NCBI RefSeq assembly: GCF_016632365.1
Contig: NZ_JAEPBH010000006.1
Location: 41,772-105,771 of the forward strand
Direction: 5' to 3'
DNA length: 64,000 nt
Source: Tenebrionibacter intestinalis
Lineage (GTDB): Bacteria > Pseudomonadota > Gammaproteobacteria > Enterobacterales > Enterobacteriaceae
This document shows positions 54,678 to 64,000 of this stretch, piece by piece. The first letter of the stretch is position 1, and every line of letters starts with the position of its first letter. The notes under the pieces are model-generated. The model did no database searches and was not told the DNA's origin. It saw only the letters and a program-made list of their open reading frames with translations. A program made the translations under genes and the position numbers.

Positions 54678-55893
54678 CTAGCGTTCGCGCAGCGCCTCTT
54701 TTGCCCGGTTAAACGGCTTAACCAGGTAGTCGAGTATCGTTTTTTCGCCGGTCTTAATGTCTACGTTTGCGATCATCCCCGGCGAAATATAAAAGCGTTT
54801 TCCCGTCTTGTTCTCCAGATAGTCGTGATCGGTGCGGATAAAGACCCGGTAATAGTAGATTTCCGGTTTGGCTTCATCCTGAATGGTATCCGGGGAAATA
54901 CTTTCCACCTGGCCCTCAAGGCCCCCGTATATCGCATAGTCATAGGCGGTAATCTTTACCAGAGCCTTTTGCTCGGGGGTGAATAAAGGCGATATCGCGC
55001 GGCGACAGTCTGGCTTCAATCAACAGGCGATCGTCCATTGGCACAATTTCCATTAGCTCGCCGTTGGGCGGGATAACCCCGCCGATAGTGCTGACCTTAA
55101 TATTTTTCACAATGCCGCGCACCGGCGAGTAAACCGTCATGCGGCGCACCGAATCGGCGCGGCCTTTAATTACTTCTGTCAGGGTGTTGACTTCGGCGTT
55201 GGCCTTCGACAGCTCCTCGCGCGCCTGTACCGAATACTGCTGATGCAGATCCAAAAGTTTAAGCTCCAGATCGGCCTTCTGGCGCTTAAGGCGCAGCACG
55301 TCCACGTTGCTGGCGGCGCCTGAGGTCACCAGGCGCTGGGTGATGCCAAGCTCGCTGGTAACCGACGCCAGCGATGCCCGGATTTGTGCGGCAGAATTGT
55401 TATACTGCGCGCGTCGCGCCTGGTAGAGACGCGTTTCCGCCGCCACCAGCGCCGGGGAGTTATCCAGCGCTTTGGGAAAGGTCAGCGGTTCGTCGTTAAC
55501 TTCGGCAAACAGGCGCGCGCTGGCGGCGAGCGCGGCGCGGTAACGCGCTTCGCTTTCACCGACGTTCGATTCCGAACGCGTCGGATCGAGGCGCGCGACG
55601 ATTTGCCCGGCTTCCACCTTCTGGCCCTCCCTCACGCCCAGCGCGACCAGCACGCCGCCGTCGAGCGACTGCAACACCTGCTCGCGCGAGCTGGGAATCA
55701 CCTTGCCCGTGCCGGTCGATACTTCGTCAAGAGTGCCAAACCCGGCCCACACCAGCGCGGCGGCGAGCAGAACGACGATACAGACCACCACGCGCCCGGA
55801 GCGCGCCAGCTTGCCGTCGTCAATATCGCCGTCGGCATCCTGTAATACCAGCACCGGCTGAACGGTATCAGGCGCGTTGCTTTTCATTTTCAC
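54678..55893 (-). pseudogene. bapD: Type I secretion membrane fusion protein (HlyD/LapC-like), frameshifted
   Basis: The first 1 kb encodes a normal HlyD-family adaptor: an inner-membrane helix (VVVCIVVLLAAALVWAGFG), the biotinyl-lipoyl segment GTGKVIPSSREQVLQSLDGG, a coiled coil and RMTVYSPVRGIVKNIKV. At ARLSPRDIAFIHP the frame is lost in a run of five C (plus-strand GGGGG at 54975-54979). The other frame continues exactly as expected: QKALVKITAYDYAIYGGLEG to a terminal domain ending KEALRER. One base fewer restores a protein of about 404 aa. A recent inactivation, phase variation or a sequencing error are all possible. The start overlaps bapC by 26 nt. Symbol follows Salmonella bapABCD. Confidence 0.88.
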
Positions 55894-58045
55894 CTCCGGT
55901 TGCTGCCGATGCGCTGCGGCTCAGCGCCTGCTCTTTCGGCATATCCATCACCAGTTGTCCCTCTTTGAGCACCAGCACGCGGTCGACTATCGACATCACC
56001 GCCGTACGGTGGGTGGCGACAATCAGCGTGCGGCCAGCCAGCCAGCGGCCCAGGCGCAGCAGAAATTCGCGCTCGGTGTGATCGTCAAGCGAGGCTGTCG
56101 GCTCATCGAGCAGCACAATATTAGGATCGCGCAGCAGCAGGCGCGCCAGAAGCACCGCCTGGCGCTGGCCGCCGGACAGCCCCGATCCGCCTTCCATAAT
56201 CAGATGATCCAGGCCCATCGGCAGAGCGCGGATAAACTCCGCGCCGCCGGTAACCTCCAGCGCGGCGAAAATCTCATCGTCGCGTGCGTAGGGCGCCCCC
56301 ATCGCCAGATTATCGCGCAGCGTGCCGTGAAACAGACGTGCGTTTTGAGTCAACAACCCGATGTTGCGGCGTACGTCGGCCATGTCGATATGGCGCAGAC
56401 TCAGGTTATCGAGCGTCAGCTCGCCCTCGATGAGATCCATGCCGCCCGCCAGCGCCTGAAGCAGGGTCGATTTGCCTGCGCCGTTGCGCCCCAGCACCGC
56501 AATGCGCTCTCCGGCGGCGATATCAAGTTTCGTCACGCGCAGCGGCGCCTGCGGCGTGTCTTCGCGGTAGCGGAACGCGGCGTTCGCAAAATGGTAATCG
56601 CCCTGCAACACCGGGCAGGCGATGCGTTGTTCATCCGGGTCGTTGTCCGTGGGCAGTTTCATGATGGCGTCCAGCCCTTCTTTGGCGGCTTTGGCCTGCT
56701 GCCAGCGCGCCAGCACGCCGCACAAGGCCGTCATCGGCGAGATCATGCGCGAAGAGAGCTGCGATGCGGCAACAATAGCGCCGGTGGTGACATCGCCATT
56801 GATGATAAGCGGGGCGCCCGCCATGACTACGGCGGCATAAACCAGCCCCTGAATAGCGACGCCCCAGGCGATCAATCCCTGGGTGATTTTGCGCGTCTGC
56901 ACGCCGGACTGGGCGGTCACCTGGATATAGTTATTCCACTGCTGCAAAAAGCGATTTTCGGCCTGCATCAGCTTGATATCCTCCAGCCCTTGCACACTCT
57001 CAACCAGTACCGCATTACGCAGCGTGGATTCGTGCACGCTCTGCCTTGCCAGCGCGGCCATTTTCTTTTGCAGCAGCAGGCCCGGCGCCAGCATGATAAC
57101 GGTCGCGACCGGCGCAATCCAGGCAAGCTGCGGTGAAATAATGCACAATACCAGCAGGAACAAAAAGAAGAAGGGCAAATCCATTAACGCTGAAACAGTG
57201 GTGGAGGTGACCATCTCGCAAATCTGCTCCAGTTCGCGAATTTGTGAGATAAAGCTGCCGGTGGAGCGGGGAATAGCGCTGGCGCGCAGGCGCAGCGCAT
57301 GGCTGAATACTCGATCGGAGATGCGAATATCCGCCTGTTTGCCGAGGATATCGGTAATATGTCCGCGAATCACGCGCAGTACAAAGCCGAAGATAACTGC
57401 GATTAGCACGCCGATGGACAACACATAGAGGGTAGGGTAAGACTGCGCCGGGATCACCCGGTCATAAACCTGCATGGAATAGAGGATGCCCGCCATCGCC
57501 AGGATATTTACAAAAAGCGAAGCCAGCATCACGTGCCAGTAGGGGCGCGCTTTCTGCATCGCCAGCTTTATCAGCCAGTCCGGGCGAAAGGGCGTAACGT
57601 AGCTGGCGGTGCGCGCATCGTAGCCCGCCATCGTCGGGCGCAGCGCCACCACGCGGCGGATTTTCGCCAGCAGCGTCTCCAGGGCGTAATGATTGACCAG
57701 ATCGTCGTCATCCACCAGGCTTACGGCAACATTTCCGTCGTTATCGTGGCTTTTAACGACGCCAATCTGCCCGTCGTCAAGCTGGATAACCAGCGGCAGG
57801 CGCCAGCGTGAAATATCCTCCACGCCCTGGTTAAGTATGCGGGCCTTAAGACCTGCCTGGCGGGCGAGGTTTTTCAGCACCACGGGCAGAGGCTTGTTGA
57901 GCTGCCAGTTGGCGGCGGCTTCGAGATTGCCCGCGGAATAGCCGATGCGATAGTGGCGCGCGATATGGGCAACGGCGCGCAGCCATTTGCCGGTTTCTTG
58001 CCGCGTCAGGCCGGTTGGAATGTTGTCTGGCTGAACGTCGCTCAT
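55868..58045 (-). CDS. bapC: Type I secretion ABC transporter (LapB-like)
   Basis: This 725-aa inner-membrane ATPase powers export of the adhesin. An N-terminal C39-like domain (about residues 1-130) lacks the peptidase cysteine motif, the usual case for LapB/HlyB-type exporters. Six membrane helices follow (from HVMLASLFVNILAMAGILYS). The nucleotide-binding domain has Walker A GRNGAGKST, signature GLSGGQRQAVLLARLLLRDP, Walker B IVLLDEPTAS and the H-loop ATHRTAVM. It overlaps bapB by 4 nt and the fusion-protein gene by 26 nt. Confidence 0.95.
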   Translation of the reverse strand: MSDVQPDNIPTGLTRQETGKWLRAVAHIARHYRIGYSAGNLEAAANWQLNKPLPVVLKNLARQAGLKARILNQGVEDISRWRLPLVIQLDDGQIGVVKSHDNDGNVAVSLVDDDDLVNHYALETLLAKIRRVVALRPTMAGYDARTASYVTPFRPDWLIKLAMQKARPYWHVMLASLFVNILAMAGILYSMQVYDRVIPAQSYPTLYVLSIGVLIAVIFGFVLRVIRGHITDILGKQADIRISDRVFSHALRLRASAIPRSTGSFISQIRELEQICEMVTSTTVSALMDLPFFFLFLLVLCIISPQLAWIAPVATVIMLAPGLLLQKKMAALARQSVHESTLRNAVLVESVQGLEDIKLMQAENRFLQQWNNYIQVTAQSGVQTRKITQGLIAWGVAIQGLVYAAVVMAGAPLIINGDVTTGAIVAASQLSSRMISPMTALCGVLARWQQAKAAKEGLDAIMKLPTDNDPDEQRIACPVLQGDYHFANAAFRYREDTPQAPLRVTKLDIAAGERIAVLGRNGAGKSTLLQALAGGMDLIEGELTLDNLSLRHIDMADVRRNIGLLTQNARLFHGTLRDNLAMGAPYARDDEIFAALEVTGGAEFIRALPMGLDHLIMEGGSGLSGGQRQAVLLARLLLRDPNIVLLDEPTASLDDHTEREFLLRLGRWLAGRTLIVATHRTAVMSIVDRVLVLKEGQLVMDMPKEQALSRSASAATGGENEKQRA

Positions 58046-59499
58046 GGTTGAATCTCCACGCCCTGGATAGTCTGCCCGGTCAGGGTGAATGCTTTGCGGA
58101 TATTGCCGGTGCTGTAAAGGCAGTCAAGCTGCAGGCTGCGAAGCTGGATTTGCGTCTGCTGCTGTGAAAAACGCGACTGGTAAATTTCCTGCTCAACGTT
58201 CAGCACGTCCAGCAGCGGGCGGGTTCCTAACTCAAGGTACTGCTGTTGATAGAGTTCGCGGGTGCGCTGGCTGAGCTGCTGTTCGCGGGCCAGAATGAGC
58301 AGCGCTTGCTCAAGGCTGTCTGCCTGGTTGCTGGCTTCGGCTAACTGCTGGCGAACCTGAAGCTTCGCTGAGCGCACCGATGCGGCGGCGGCGTCCAGGC
58401 TATGTTGGGCGGCCGCTTTGCCGGCGGTTAGCGCGCCGCCCTGATAAAGCGGCATCTGCACTTTAAGCCAGGCGGAATATTGCGTTTTGTTTAACTGCTC
58501 GCTGTTGGCGTAGCGGTCATTGAGGTAGCGGGTTACCTGCGGCTCCAGCGAGACGGTGGGTAACATTTGCGCGCTGGCGCCGGCCAACTGCGCGGCGGCC
58601 TGATTGCGCTGCGCGTAGGCGGCCAGCACCGAGGGCACCATCTGGTCGTCAATATCGCCAGCCCGGCAGGCGGCGTTAAGCACGCGCGGAAATTCGCCGC
58701 TGACGGCGTGGGTCTGCTCCCAGCCCAGATAGGTAGAGAGCGTGGCGCGCCAGCGCTCCAGGCTTGCCTGATACTGGGTTAGCGTGCTGCGCGCTCCTTC
58801 AATGCGGGCCTCGGTCTGCACCACGTCTGATTGTGAGCTGGCGCCTTCGTCGCTGCGGCTGTGCGCAAGACGGCTGATGGCGTTGAGCGCGATCAGTTGT
58901 TCCCGGGCAATTTTCACCAGTTCCTGATAGCCCTGCACTTCCACCAGCGCGGCGGCGGTGTCGTGGGCGATTTTGTCAATGGTTAACAGCACGGTAGCCT
59001 GCTGCGCGGCCACTGCGGCGTTAGCCGCCCTGACGGCGCTGTCCACTTTTCCGAAGTCGTAGAGCATTTGGGAAACGGATAAAACGAGCGAGGGGCTATA
59101 GCCGTGATCGGCATAGGTGTTACTGATGCCGTTATTAAATCCGCCGCTAATTTGCGGATAGTACCTGGCCCGTTCTATTTCTACCTTTGAGGCCTGAGTG
59201 AACAGTTTGCTGATTTCCGCGCTGATATCCGGGTACCACTGAACCGCGCGCTGTACGGCGGCATTCATGTCCAGTTCGCCCGGCGGCGGGCCGTAGCGGG
59301 AGATATTTACCCTGCCGGTCAGGTCGGGAAGCGTCTGTTGTTTATTAAGCTGCTGTGGACTGATGGTCCGGGCAGTTTCAGCGGCGCTGTCGCCGGCAAA
59401 CAATCCTGTTGCGCCAAAGGCGAACGTGGGAGCGGCGCTGGCTAACAACCACGCGATACCCACGCAAGACGAGCGATAGGATAGATTCCTATAACACAT
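58042..59499 (-). CDS. bapB: Type I secretion outer membrane protein (TolC/LapE-like)
   Basis: This 485-aa outer-membrane efflux protein has a signal peptide (SCVGIAWLLASAAPTFAFG), then the two repeat halves of the TolC fold: ELDMNAAVQRAVQWYPDISAEISKL and YGYSPSLVLSVSQMLYDFGKVDSAVRAA-type strands in the first, VQMPLYQGGALTAGKAAAQHSLD in the second. It is dedicated to this system and is distinct from tolC at 6 kb. It lies between the adhesin gene and the ABC gene, the order seen in Salmonella bapABCD. Confidence 0.94.
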   Translation of the reverse strand: MCYRNLSYRSSCVGIAWLLASAAPTFAFGATGLFAGDSAAETARTISPQQLNKQQTLPDLTGRVNISRYGPPPGELDMNAAVQRAVQWYPDISAEISKLFTQASKVEIERARYYPQISGGFNNGISNTYADHGYSPSLVLSVSQMLYDFGKVDSAVRAANAAVAAQQATVLLTIDKIAHDTAAALVEVQGYQELVKIAREQLIALNAISRLAHSRSDEGASSQSDVVQTEARIEGARSTLTQYQASLERWRATLSTYLGWEQTHAVSGEFPRVLNAACRAGDIDDQMVPSVLAAYAQRNQAAAQLAGASAQMLPTVSLEPQVTRYLNDRYANSEQLNKTQYSAWLKVQMPLYQGGALTAGKAAAQHSLDAAAASVRSAKLQVRQQLAEASNQADSLEQALLILAREQQLSQRTRELYQQQYLELGTRPLLDVLNVEQEIYQSRFSQQQTQIQLRSLQLDCLYSTGNIRKAFTLTGQTIQGVEIQP

Positions 59500-59737
59500 C
59501 CCAAAATAAAGTATCGTTCTTAGCGCGGCTGCAAGTAAGTTATTTTAATCGCGCCATTACGGTTAATTTGATGCTGAAGTTATAATTACGCATAGTTATA
59601 AAAACGACGTGAAATTAATAAATCACGTTTGCGTATTAATGGCTTAATACATAACGCCGGGTTTATCCCGGCGGCCTCCTCATTTCTTAATAAACTGCAA
59701 TGAACATCACATATCTGGTTAACGGTTACATTGCGCG

Positions 59738-59761
59738 AAAAGGCGGCACATCCCTGTGCCG
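59738..59761 (-). terminator. Terminator after the adhesin gene
   Basis: On the minus strand CGGCACA and TGTGCCG pair around GGGA and lead into CCTTTTC, 15 nt after the adhesin stop. It may give partial termination, lowering export-gene expression relative to the adhesin. Confidence 0.65.
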
Positions 59762-59775
59762 GTTCCTCCTCCAAA

Positions 59776-62700
59776 TCAGGAAACCGTTTCCTGGGCCTGG
59801 TGTTGCAACAACTCTTCCAGCGTGACGCTGACATTGTCCAGCGTGACCAGTTGCGTGCTCTGGAAAGCCGAACCACTGCCGTCGCGGTCAATGGAGACCA
59901 CGGTATCGCCGCCCGAATGGGTAATATTCAGGTATTGACCCAGCGAAGCGCTGTTTCCGTCCCAGCCGGTTAGCAGCTCATCGAGATTGATGCGATCCTG
60001 CTGCGCGGTGGAAAAATCCGTCCAGACATTCTGAGTGCCGTTGCCGCCGGTGGCGTCCTGGTTATCCAGCAGATGGAATATCACCGTGTCGCTTGCGCCG
60101 CCCAGGGTATAGGTATCGTCGTAGGCGGTGCTCGTCGCAACGTTGGCCTGCGCGCCGCCGGTAAGTATCGGGTGCAGATCAATGGTCAGGCTGGCGCTGG
60201 CGCTTGTGCCGTTTGGCCCGGTCAGGGTGTAATCGAAGACCTCCTTCTCAGTAATGCTGTTGGTGTTGAGATTGCCCTTCAGCGCATAGCTGTAGCTGCC
60301 GTCAGGTTTGATAGTTAGCGTGCCGTAATGCCCGGCGATCGAGGCCGGCGACAGGTCATACTGATGCAGCGTGGCGTTGGCGGATGCGCCGGTAATCGTT
60401 AGCGTGGTATTGACCGATCCCAGGTTGTCGCGTTCACCGCCTGAATCGCTGCCGTCATAGAGGTTGCCTGTAATGGTTGGCGGGGTATTCGACGCGAGGA
60501 AGGTATCTACGCTAATCGTGGTGCCGCTTAGCGTGGCGCTTACGCTTACCTCCGGGCGGTTGCCAAGGATATCCGCGCTGGTGCCTGCCGACGTGCCGGT
60601 CACGTGCAGAACATAATCACCTGCCGTCAGCGCCAGCGAACCAAGGTTTATGGCCGCTACGCTGGCGTCGGTATTCGTGGCGATCGCCGTTCCCTGAGAG
60701 ATGATAACGCCCGCAGCGTTGGTGATGTTGTAGTTAAGGGTCATGCCGACAGAGCCGAGCAGCACAGAATCTGTCATTGTGTACTTCAGCGACAGGCTGG
60801 TCAGCACGTCGCCCTCGTCTACGTGAATGTTTCCGTTAGCCGTGTGCCCGGACGCGCTTGCGGTCGTCGTCCAGCTCTGGCTGGTCAGATTGGTCGCCGT
60901 ATACGCCTGCGTAGGCTCTGTGGCCGCGAACTCAACGGAAGTTGAAATATCCTCTACTGCCGTCACGGCCTGGTGCTGCAGGTTGATAGTTAGCGTGGCT
61001 GACGAGCTTGCGCCTTCCGGCCCCCGCACGGTGTAGGTGAAGCGCTCTGTATCGCCTACGGTTGTCGGCGACAGACCCGCATGCAGGGTATAGGTGTATG
61101 CGCCCTGTGCATTGATTGTCAGCGTACCATACTGGCCCATAATGACGGTGTTGCCGGTCGCGGCGATAGCGTTACCGTCCACGCTGCTGATGGCGCTGCC
61201 CGCAGGCACCGTATCTGCGCCAGCGCCTTCGGAAATAACATTACCGCTGGTGGAGCCGGCAGCGGTGACGACGCTGTGGGTCGTATCGTCTGTGTACGCC
61301 AGATTATAGATATTGCCGACTGAGATCCCGGAACTCGGGCTAAGCAGGAATACATAATTGCCTTCGCCCAGGGTTATCGGCAGGGGATCGGAAACGCCAA
61401 TTAGCGTGGTGACGAACCAGTTCGCCGTGCGTTGGCTTAACTCATACTGTCCGGTTGTTTCGCTGTATCGGTAAACATACAAATCGTAGCTGGTGCCGAT
61501 ACTGACTCCGATCATACTGGCCGTTAACGTCAGGCTGCGCATTTCGTCTGCGCCGACCGACAGTGTGGCCTGCTCGCTGAGGTTGATCAGATTCAGATCC
61601 AGCGCGCCGCCCAGCGAGATCCCCAGCGTTATGCCGCCGTGGCTGGAATCGTCGTGATTGACCGCTAACGGTTGGGTGTCGATATCCAGCGTCGCTGTAT
61701 CATTGAACGCCGCCACCACTTCGTTGTTGCTGCCCGGCGCGCCAAGATCAATATTCAGGCTGGCGCTGGAGGTGTTTGTACCATCGCTTAGCGTATACGT
61801 GAATTCTTCACTGTGGCCGTTAGCGATACCCGATGGCGCCGTGAGCGTATAGGTATAGCTGCCGTCCTGTGCGATGGTCAACGTGCCATACAGGCCATTG
61901 ACGGTCACGCCCTGCGCGCCAACCGTGTGGACGACGCCTGCGCTGTCCGTTACCTGGCTTACCAGCGTGCCTGCGGTAATGCTGTCTACGCCGTGCAGAA
62001 CGTCGCTGTCGGTTACCACGTTGCCTTTGAGCGAGCCGTGCAGCGTAGCCGGGCCGGTATCGGTTACGTTTACGGAGACGGTCGTTGTTGAGGCCAGTCC
62101 CAGTAGCGTATTGTCGCTGTAGCCCACCACGCGGTACTGACCGGCGGCAAGATCGTCCAGATGCACCGTTACGCGGCTGTTGCCGATGATGTTAATCAGC
62201 GTCGGGTTTGATGACGTGTCGGCCACGGTCTCCCAGCTTGCGGTTGCTGAATTATAGCGCTGCACCAGCAGATCCACATCGGTCAGCGCGCCGAGAAGCG
62301 AGCTGCCGGTAACGCTAACATCAATTGACGCGCTGTGATCCGTTGCCACCGAGAAACTGGCAACCGCGTTAGCCGTACCCAGCAGCGACAGGATGTTGCC
62401 AAGCGAGCCGATCAGCAGGAAGCCGCTGTCGGTATAGGTGTCGGTCGTGACCACGGGCGTTTCCAGCATCTCAATATCGTTGTCGTGCGCCAGCAGCGTA
62501 TCACCCTCGCTGGCGCCGTTAGCCGTACCCAGCGTGATATTAAGATCGGCTGAGGAGGTTGTGACGCCGTTGTTCAGGGTATAGGTGAAGCTATCCACTT
62601 TGCCGGATGCCGCGCTGGAAACGTTAGTCAGGGTATAGGTATAGGAGCCGTCGGCATGAATGTTCAGTGTGCCGTACTCGCCCTGCAGGGTAAGGCCTTC

Positions 62701-64000
62701 ATCGCCGGCCGGTACGTTATAGACAATGCCGTTAGCGCCGGTAACCTGGCTGACCACGGTGCCTTCTGTGATAACATCCGCGCCTTCAGCATCACCGCTG
62801 CCGGTGATAACGTTACCGCTGGCGGCGCCGCTGATTGCCGGGCCGGTATCTGCGATATCAACGCTGACTGTTGTCGTACTCAGCAAGCCCGCAAGGGCAT
62901 TATTGCTATACGCCGCGACGCGATATTCGCCCGCAGGCAGATCGTCAAGACTAATCTCCACTGAGGTGTTGCTGATAATCTGGATCAGCGATGGGTCGCT
63001 TGTGGTATCCGCCACGGTGACCCAACTGTTTGTCGCGGTATCCCAGCGCTGCACTGCAACGTTAAGATCGTTAACCAGGCCGAGCAATGCTTCGCCGGTT
63101 ACAGTAACGTTGATGTCCGCGCTGTGGCCAGCGCCGACATTGAAGCCTGCCACCGCGTTTTCTGTACCCAGATTCAGCAAATCGCCCAACAGCCCCACGA
63201 GTACGATGCCGGTATCCGATTCGTTTGTGTTAACGGTAGCCGTCGTCGTGGTGACGTCCAACTGAATGTCGTCATCGTTGGCCTGAATATCGCCAGCGGT
63301 TACGGCATCAATTGTGAAGCCCAGCGATGGCGAATGCGCGCTTTCGTTACCCAGCGCATCTTTGAGGGTTGTGGTGAACGAATGCTCGCCGTCTTCAAGC
63401 GCGGTTGCCGGGGTAAAGCTCCAGGCGCCGTCTGCGCCGACGGTGGTAGAGCCGATGGCCGTGTCGCCGTCGTAAATGGTGATAATCTCGCCAGTGTTGT
63501 CAGCCAGCACGCCGCTGAAGGTGGGTTTGTTGTCGTCGGTAGTGGCGCCTTCAGGAATTGGCCCCATCTCCAGGCCGACATCGTCTGTCGCGCTCGGCGC
63601 GCTGGCCGGCGCGTCCGGAGCTTCGGTATCAACGGTGAAGTCGAGGGACGGAGATTTGGCGCTCTCGTTGCCGGCGGCGTCGGTGACGGTGGTGGTGATG
63701 GCATGCTCCCCTTCGCCCAGCGGATCGGCGGGGGTGAAGGACCAGGCGCCGTTCTCGTCCACGGTCACGGAGCCGATGGCGTTGTCGCCGTCATAAATAG
63801 TGACGATCTCCCCGGCCTGGCCGGAGCCGGCGAAGGTGGGGGTGGCGTCGTTGGTGATATCCCCACTGCTGATAGCGCCGGTGACCGGCTGTTCGTCGTC
63901 TGTGGCGCTCGGCGCGCTGGCCGGCGCGTCCGGAGCTTCGGTATCAATGGTGAAGTCGAGCGACGGGGATTTGGCGCTCTCGTTGCCGGCGGCGTCGGTG
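59776..64000 (-). CDS. bapA: BapA-type giant repeat adhesin, C-terminal part
   Basis: About 1,408 residues are visible; the frame stays open to the right edge, so the N-terminus is missing. Going toward the C-terminus: Ig-like repeats of about 105 aa (VTDAAGNESAKSPSLDFT, then DTEAPDAPASAPSATDD), then four larger units of 170-210 aa. These combine a beta-sandwich (for example DSGFLLIGSLGNILSLLGTA, TGPA) with a VCBS-like strand set (YGTLTI, DGSYTYTL, FTYTLSDG). The end is a type I secretion target domain: GGASDTVIFHLLDN, DRINLDELL, VVSIDRDGSG, LEELLQ. Few Cys and many Asp/Thr fit a calcium-stiffened surface fibre for biofilm formation and host attachment. Confidence 0.92.
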   Translation of the reverse strand, partial: TDAAGNESAKSPSLDFTIDTEAPDAPASAPSATDDEQPVTGAISSGDITNDATPTFAGSGQAGEIVTIYDGDNAIGSVTVDENGAWSFTPADPLGEGEHAITTTVTDAAGNESAKSPSLDFTVDTEAPDAPASAPSATDDVGLEMGPIPEGATTDDNKPTFSGVLADNTGEIITIYDGDTAIGSTTVGADGAWSFTPATALEDGEHSFTTTLKDALGNESAHSPSLGFTIDAVTAGDIQANDDDIQLDVTTTTATVNTNESDTGIVLVGLLGDLLNLGTENAVAGFNVGAGHSADINVTVTGEALLGLVNDLNVAVQRWDTATNSWVTVADTTSDPSLIQIISNTSVEISLDDLPAGEYRVAAYSNNALAGLLSTTTVSVDIADTGPAISGAASGNVITGSGDAEGADVITEGTVVSQVTGANGIVYNVPAGDEGLTLQGEYGTLNIHADGSYTYTLTNVSSAASGKVDSFTYTLNNGVTTSSADLNITLGTANGASEGDTLLAHDNDIEMLETPVVTTDTYTDSGFLLIGSLGNILSLLGTANAVASFSVATDHSASIDVSVTGSSLLGALTDVDLLVQRYNSATASWETVADTSSNPTLINIIGNSRVTVHLDDLAAGQYRVVGYSDNTLLGLASTTTVSVNVTDTGPATLHGSLKGNVVTDSDVLHGVDSITAGTLVSQVTDSAGVVHTVGAQGVTVNGLYGTLTIAQDGSYTYTLTAPSGIANGHSEEFTYTLSDGTNTSSASLNIDLGAPGSNNEVVAAFNDTATLDIDTQPLAVNHDDSSHGGITLGISLGGALDLNLINLSEQATLSVGADEMRSLTLTASMIGVSIGTSYDLYVYRYSETTGQYELSQRTANWFVTTLIGVSDPLPITLGEGNYVFLLSPSSGISVGNIYNLAYTDDTTHSVVTAAGSTSGNVISEGAGADTVPAGSAISSVDGNAIAATGNTVIMGQYGTLTINAQGAYTYTLHAGLSPTTVGDTERFTYTVRGPEGASSSATLTINLQHQAVTAVEDISTSVEFAATEPTQAYTATNLTSQSWTTTASASGHTANGNIHVDEGDVLTSLSLKYTMTDSVLLGSVGMTLNYNITNAAGVIISQGTAIATNTDASVAAINLGSLALTAGDYVLHVTGTSAGTSADILGNRPEVSVSATLSGTTISVDTFLASNTPPTITGNLYDGSDSGGERDNLGSVNTTLTITGASANATLHQYDLSPASIAGHYGTLTIKPDGSYSYALKGNLNTNSITEKEVFDYTLTGPNGTSASASLTIDLHPILTGGAQANVATSTAYDDTYTLGGASDTVIFHLLDNQDATGGNGTQNVWTDFSTAQQDRINLDELLTGWDGNSASLGQYLNITHSGGDTVVSIDRDGSGSAFQSTQLVTLDNVSVTLEELLQHQAQETVS
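63591..64000 (-). repeat. Tandem Ig-like repeat DNA of the adhesin, period 315 bp
   Basis: The 95 bp from 63591 and from 63906 differ at only a handful of positions, starting at CGCTCGGCGCGCTGGCCGG and ending at the window edge. The period of 315 bp equals 105 codons. Such near identity suggests recent duplication or gene conversion, so repeat number may vary between strains. Confidence 0.85.

Overview
The window is chromosomal DNA of a gammaproteobacterium of the family Enterobacteriaceae. Proteins such as ParE, ParC, TolC, RibB, ZupT, ExbB/ExbD and MetC align almost end to end with the Escherichia coli proteins as I remember them. Much of the gene order also matches the E. coli 66-69 min region: hldE, ubiK, ribB, zupT, ygiC, ygiB, tolC, nudF, yqiB, cpdA, yqiA, parE, ygiN, mdaB, parC, plsC, ftsP, ygiQ, then dkgA, yghB, metC, exbB, exbD, yqhA remnant and yghU. 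A gluconate dehydrogenase operon and a BapA-type adhesin suggest an Enterobacter/Cronobacter/Kosakonia-like genus. I cannot name the species.

Layout. 1-20.5 kb is conserved housekeeping core: LPS heptose synthesis, ubiquinone, riboflavin with its FMN riboswitch, zinc uptake, TolC, the nudF-cpdA-parE run, topoisomerase IV, phospholipid synthesis, FtsP and YgiQ. It carries a decayed ygiD and lacks qseBC between mdaB and parC. 20.5-22.5 kb holds an orphan barstar gene, a cytosolic copper-storage (Csp) gene and structured repeats. dkgA follows without yqhD/yqhC. A periplasmic gluconate 2-dehydrogenase operon (23.7-27.5 kb) comes next. A sugar catabolic island of unknown substrate occupies 27.8-36.9 kb: two sugar porters, an RbsD-type mutarotase, PfkB and FGGY kinases, an FAD oxidoreductase, and a divergent aldolase with a YhfZ-type regulator. 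Core synteny returns at 37.7 kb (yghB, metC, exbBD) with MetJ and Fur sites. It is broken by a FucR-like orphan regulator and a dead yqhA carrying a 56-bp palindromic insertion.

45.9-54.6 kb is a second catabolic cluster. Its kinase, reductase and DeoR regulator are clear relatives of E. coli YihV, YihU and CsqR (YihW) of sulfoquinovose breakdown. The aldolase is instead class II, a zinc dehydrogenase is added, and YihQ, YihS and YihT are absent. This looks like a variant sulfosugar or modified-sugar pathway and is the best candidate for new metabolism here.

54.7-64 kb is a type I secretion system (membrane fusion protein with a frameshift, ABC exporter, TolC-like porin) and its giant BapA-type repeat adhesin, which runs off the right edge.

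The non-coding gaps hold a second surprise. A roughly 180-210 bp element of consecutive hairpins occurs three times. Its terminal hairpins match each other within a copy but differ between copies, as if it inserts into, and duplicates, terminator-like hairpins. It is linked to other dispersed modules that recur in four intergenic regions. No tRNA, rRNA, CRISPR array or intact insertion sequence was seen.
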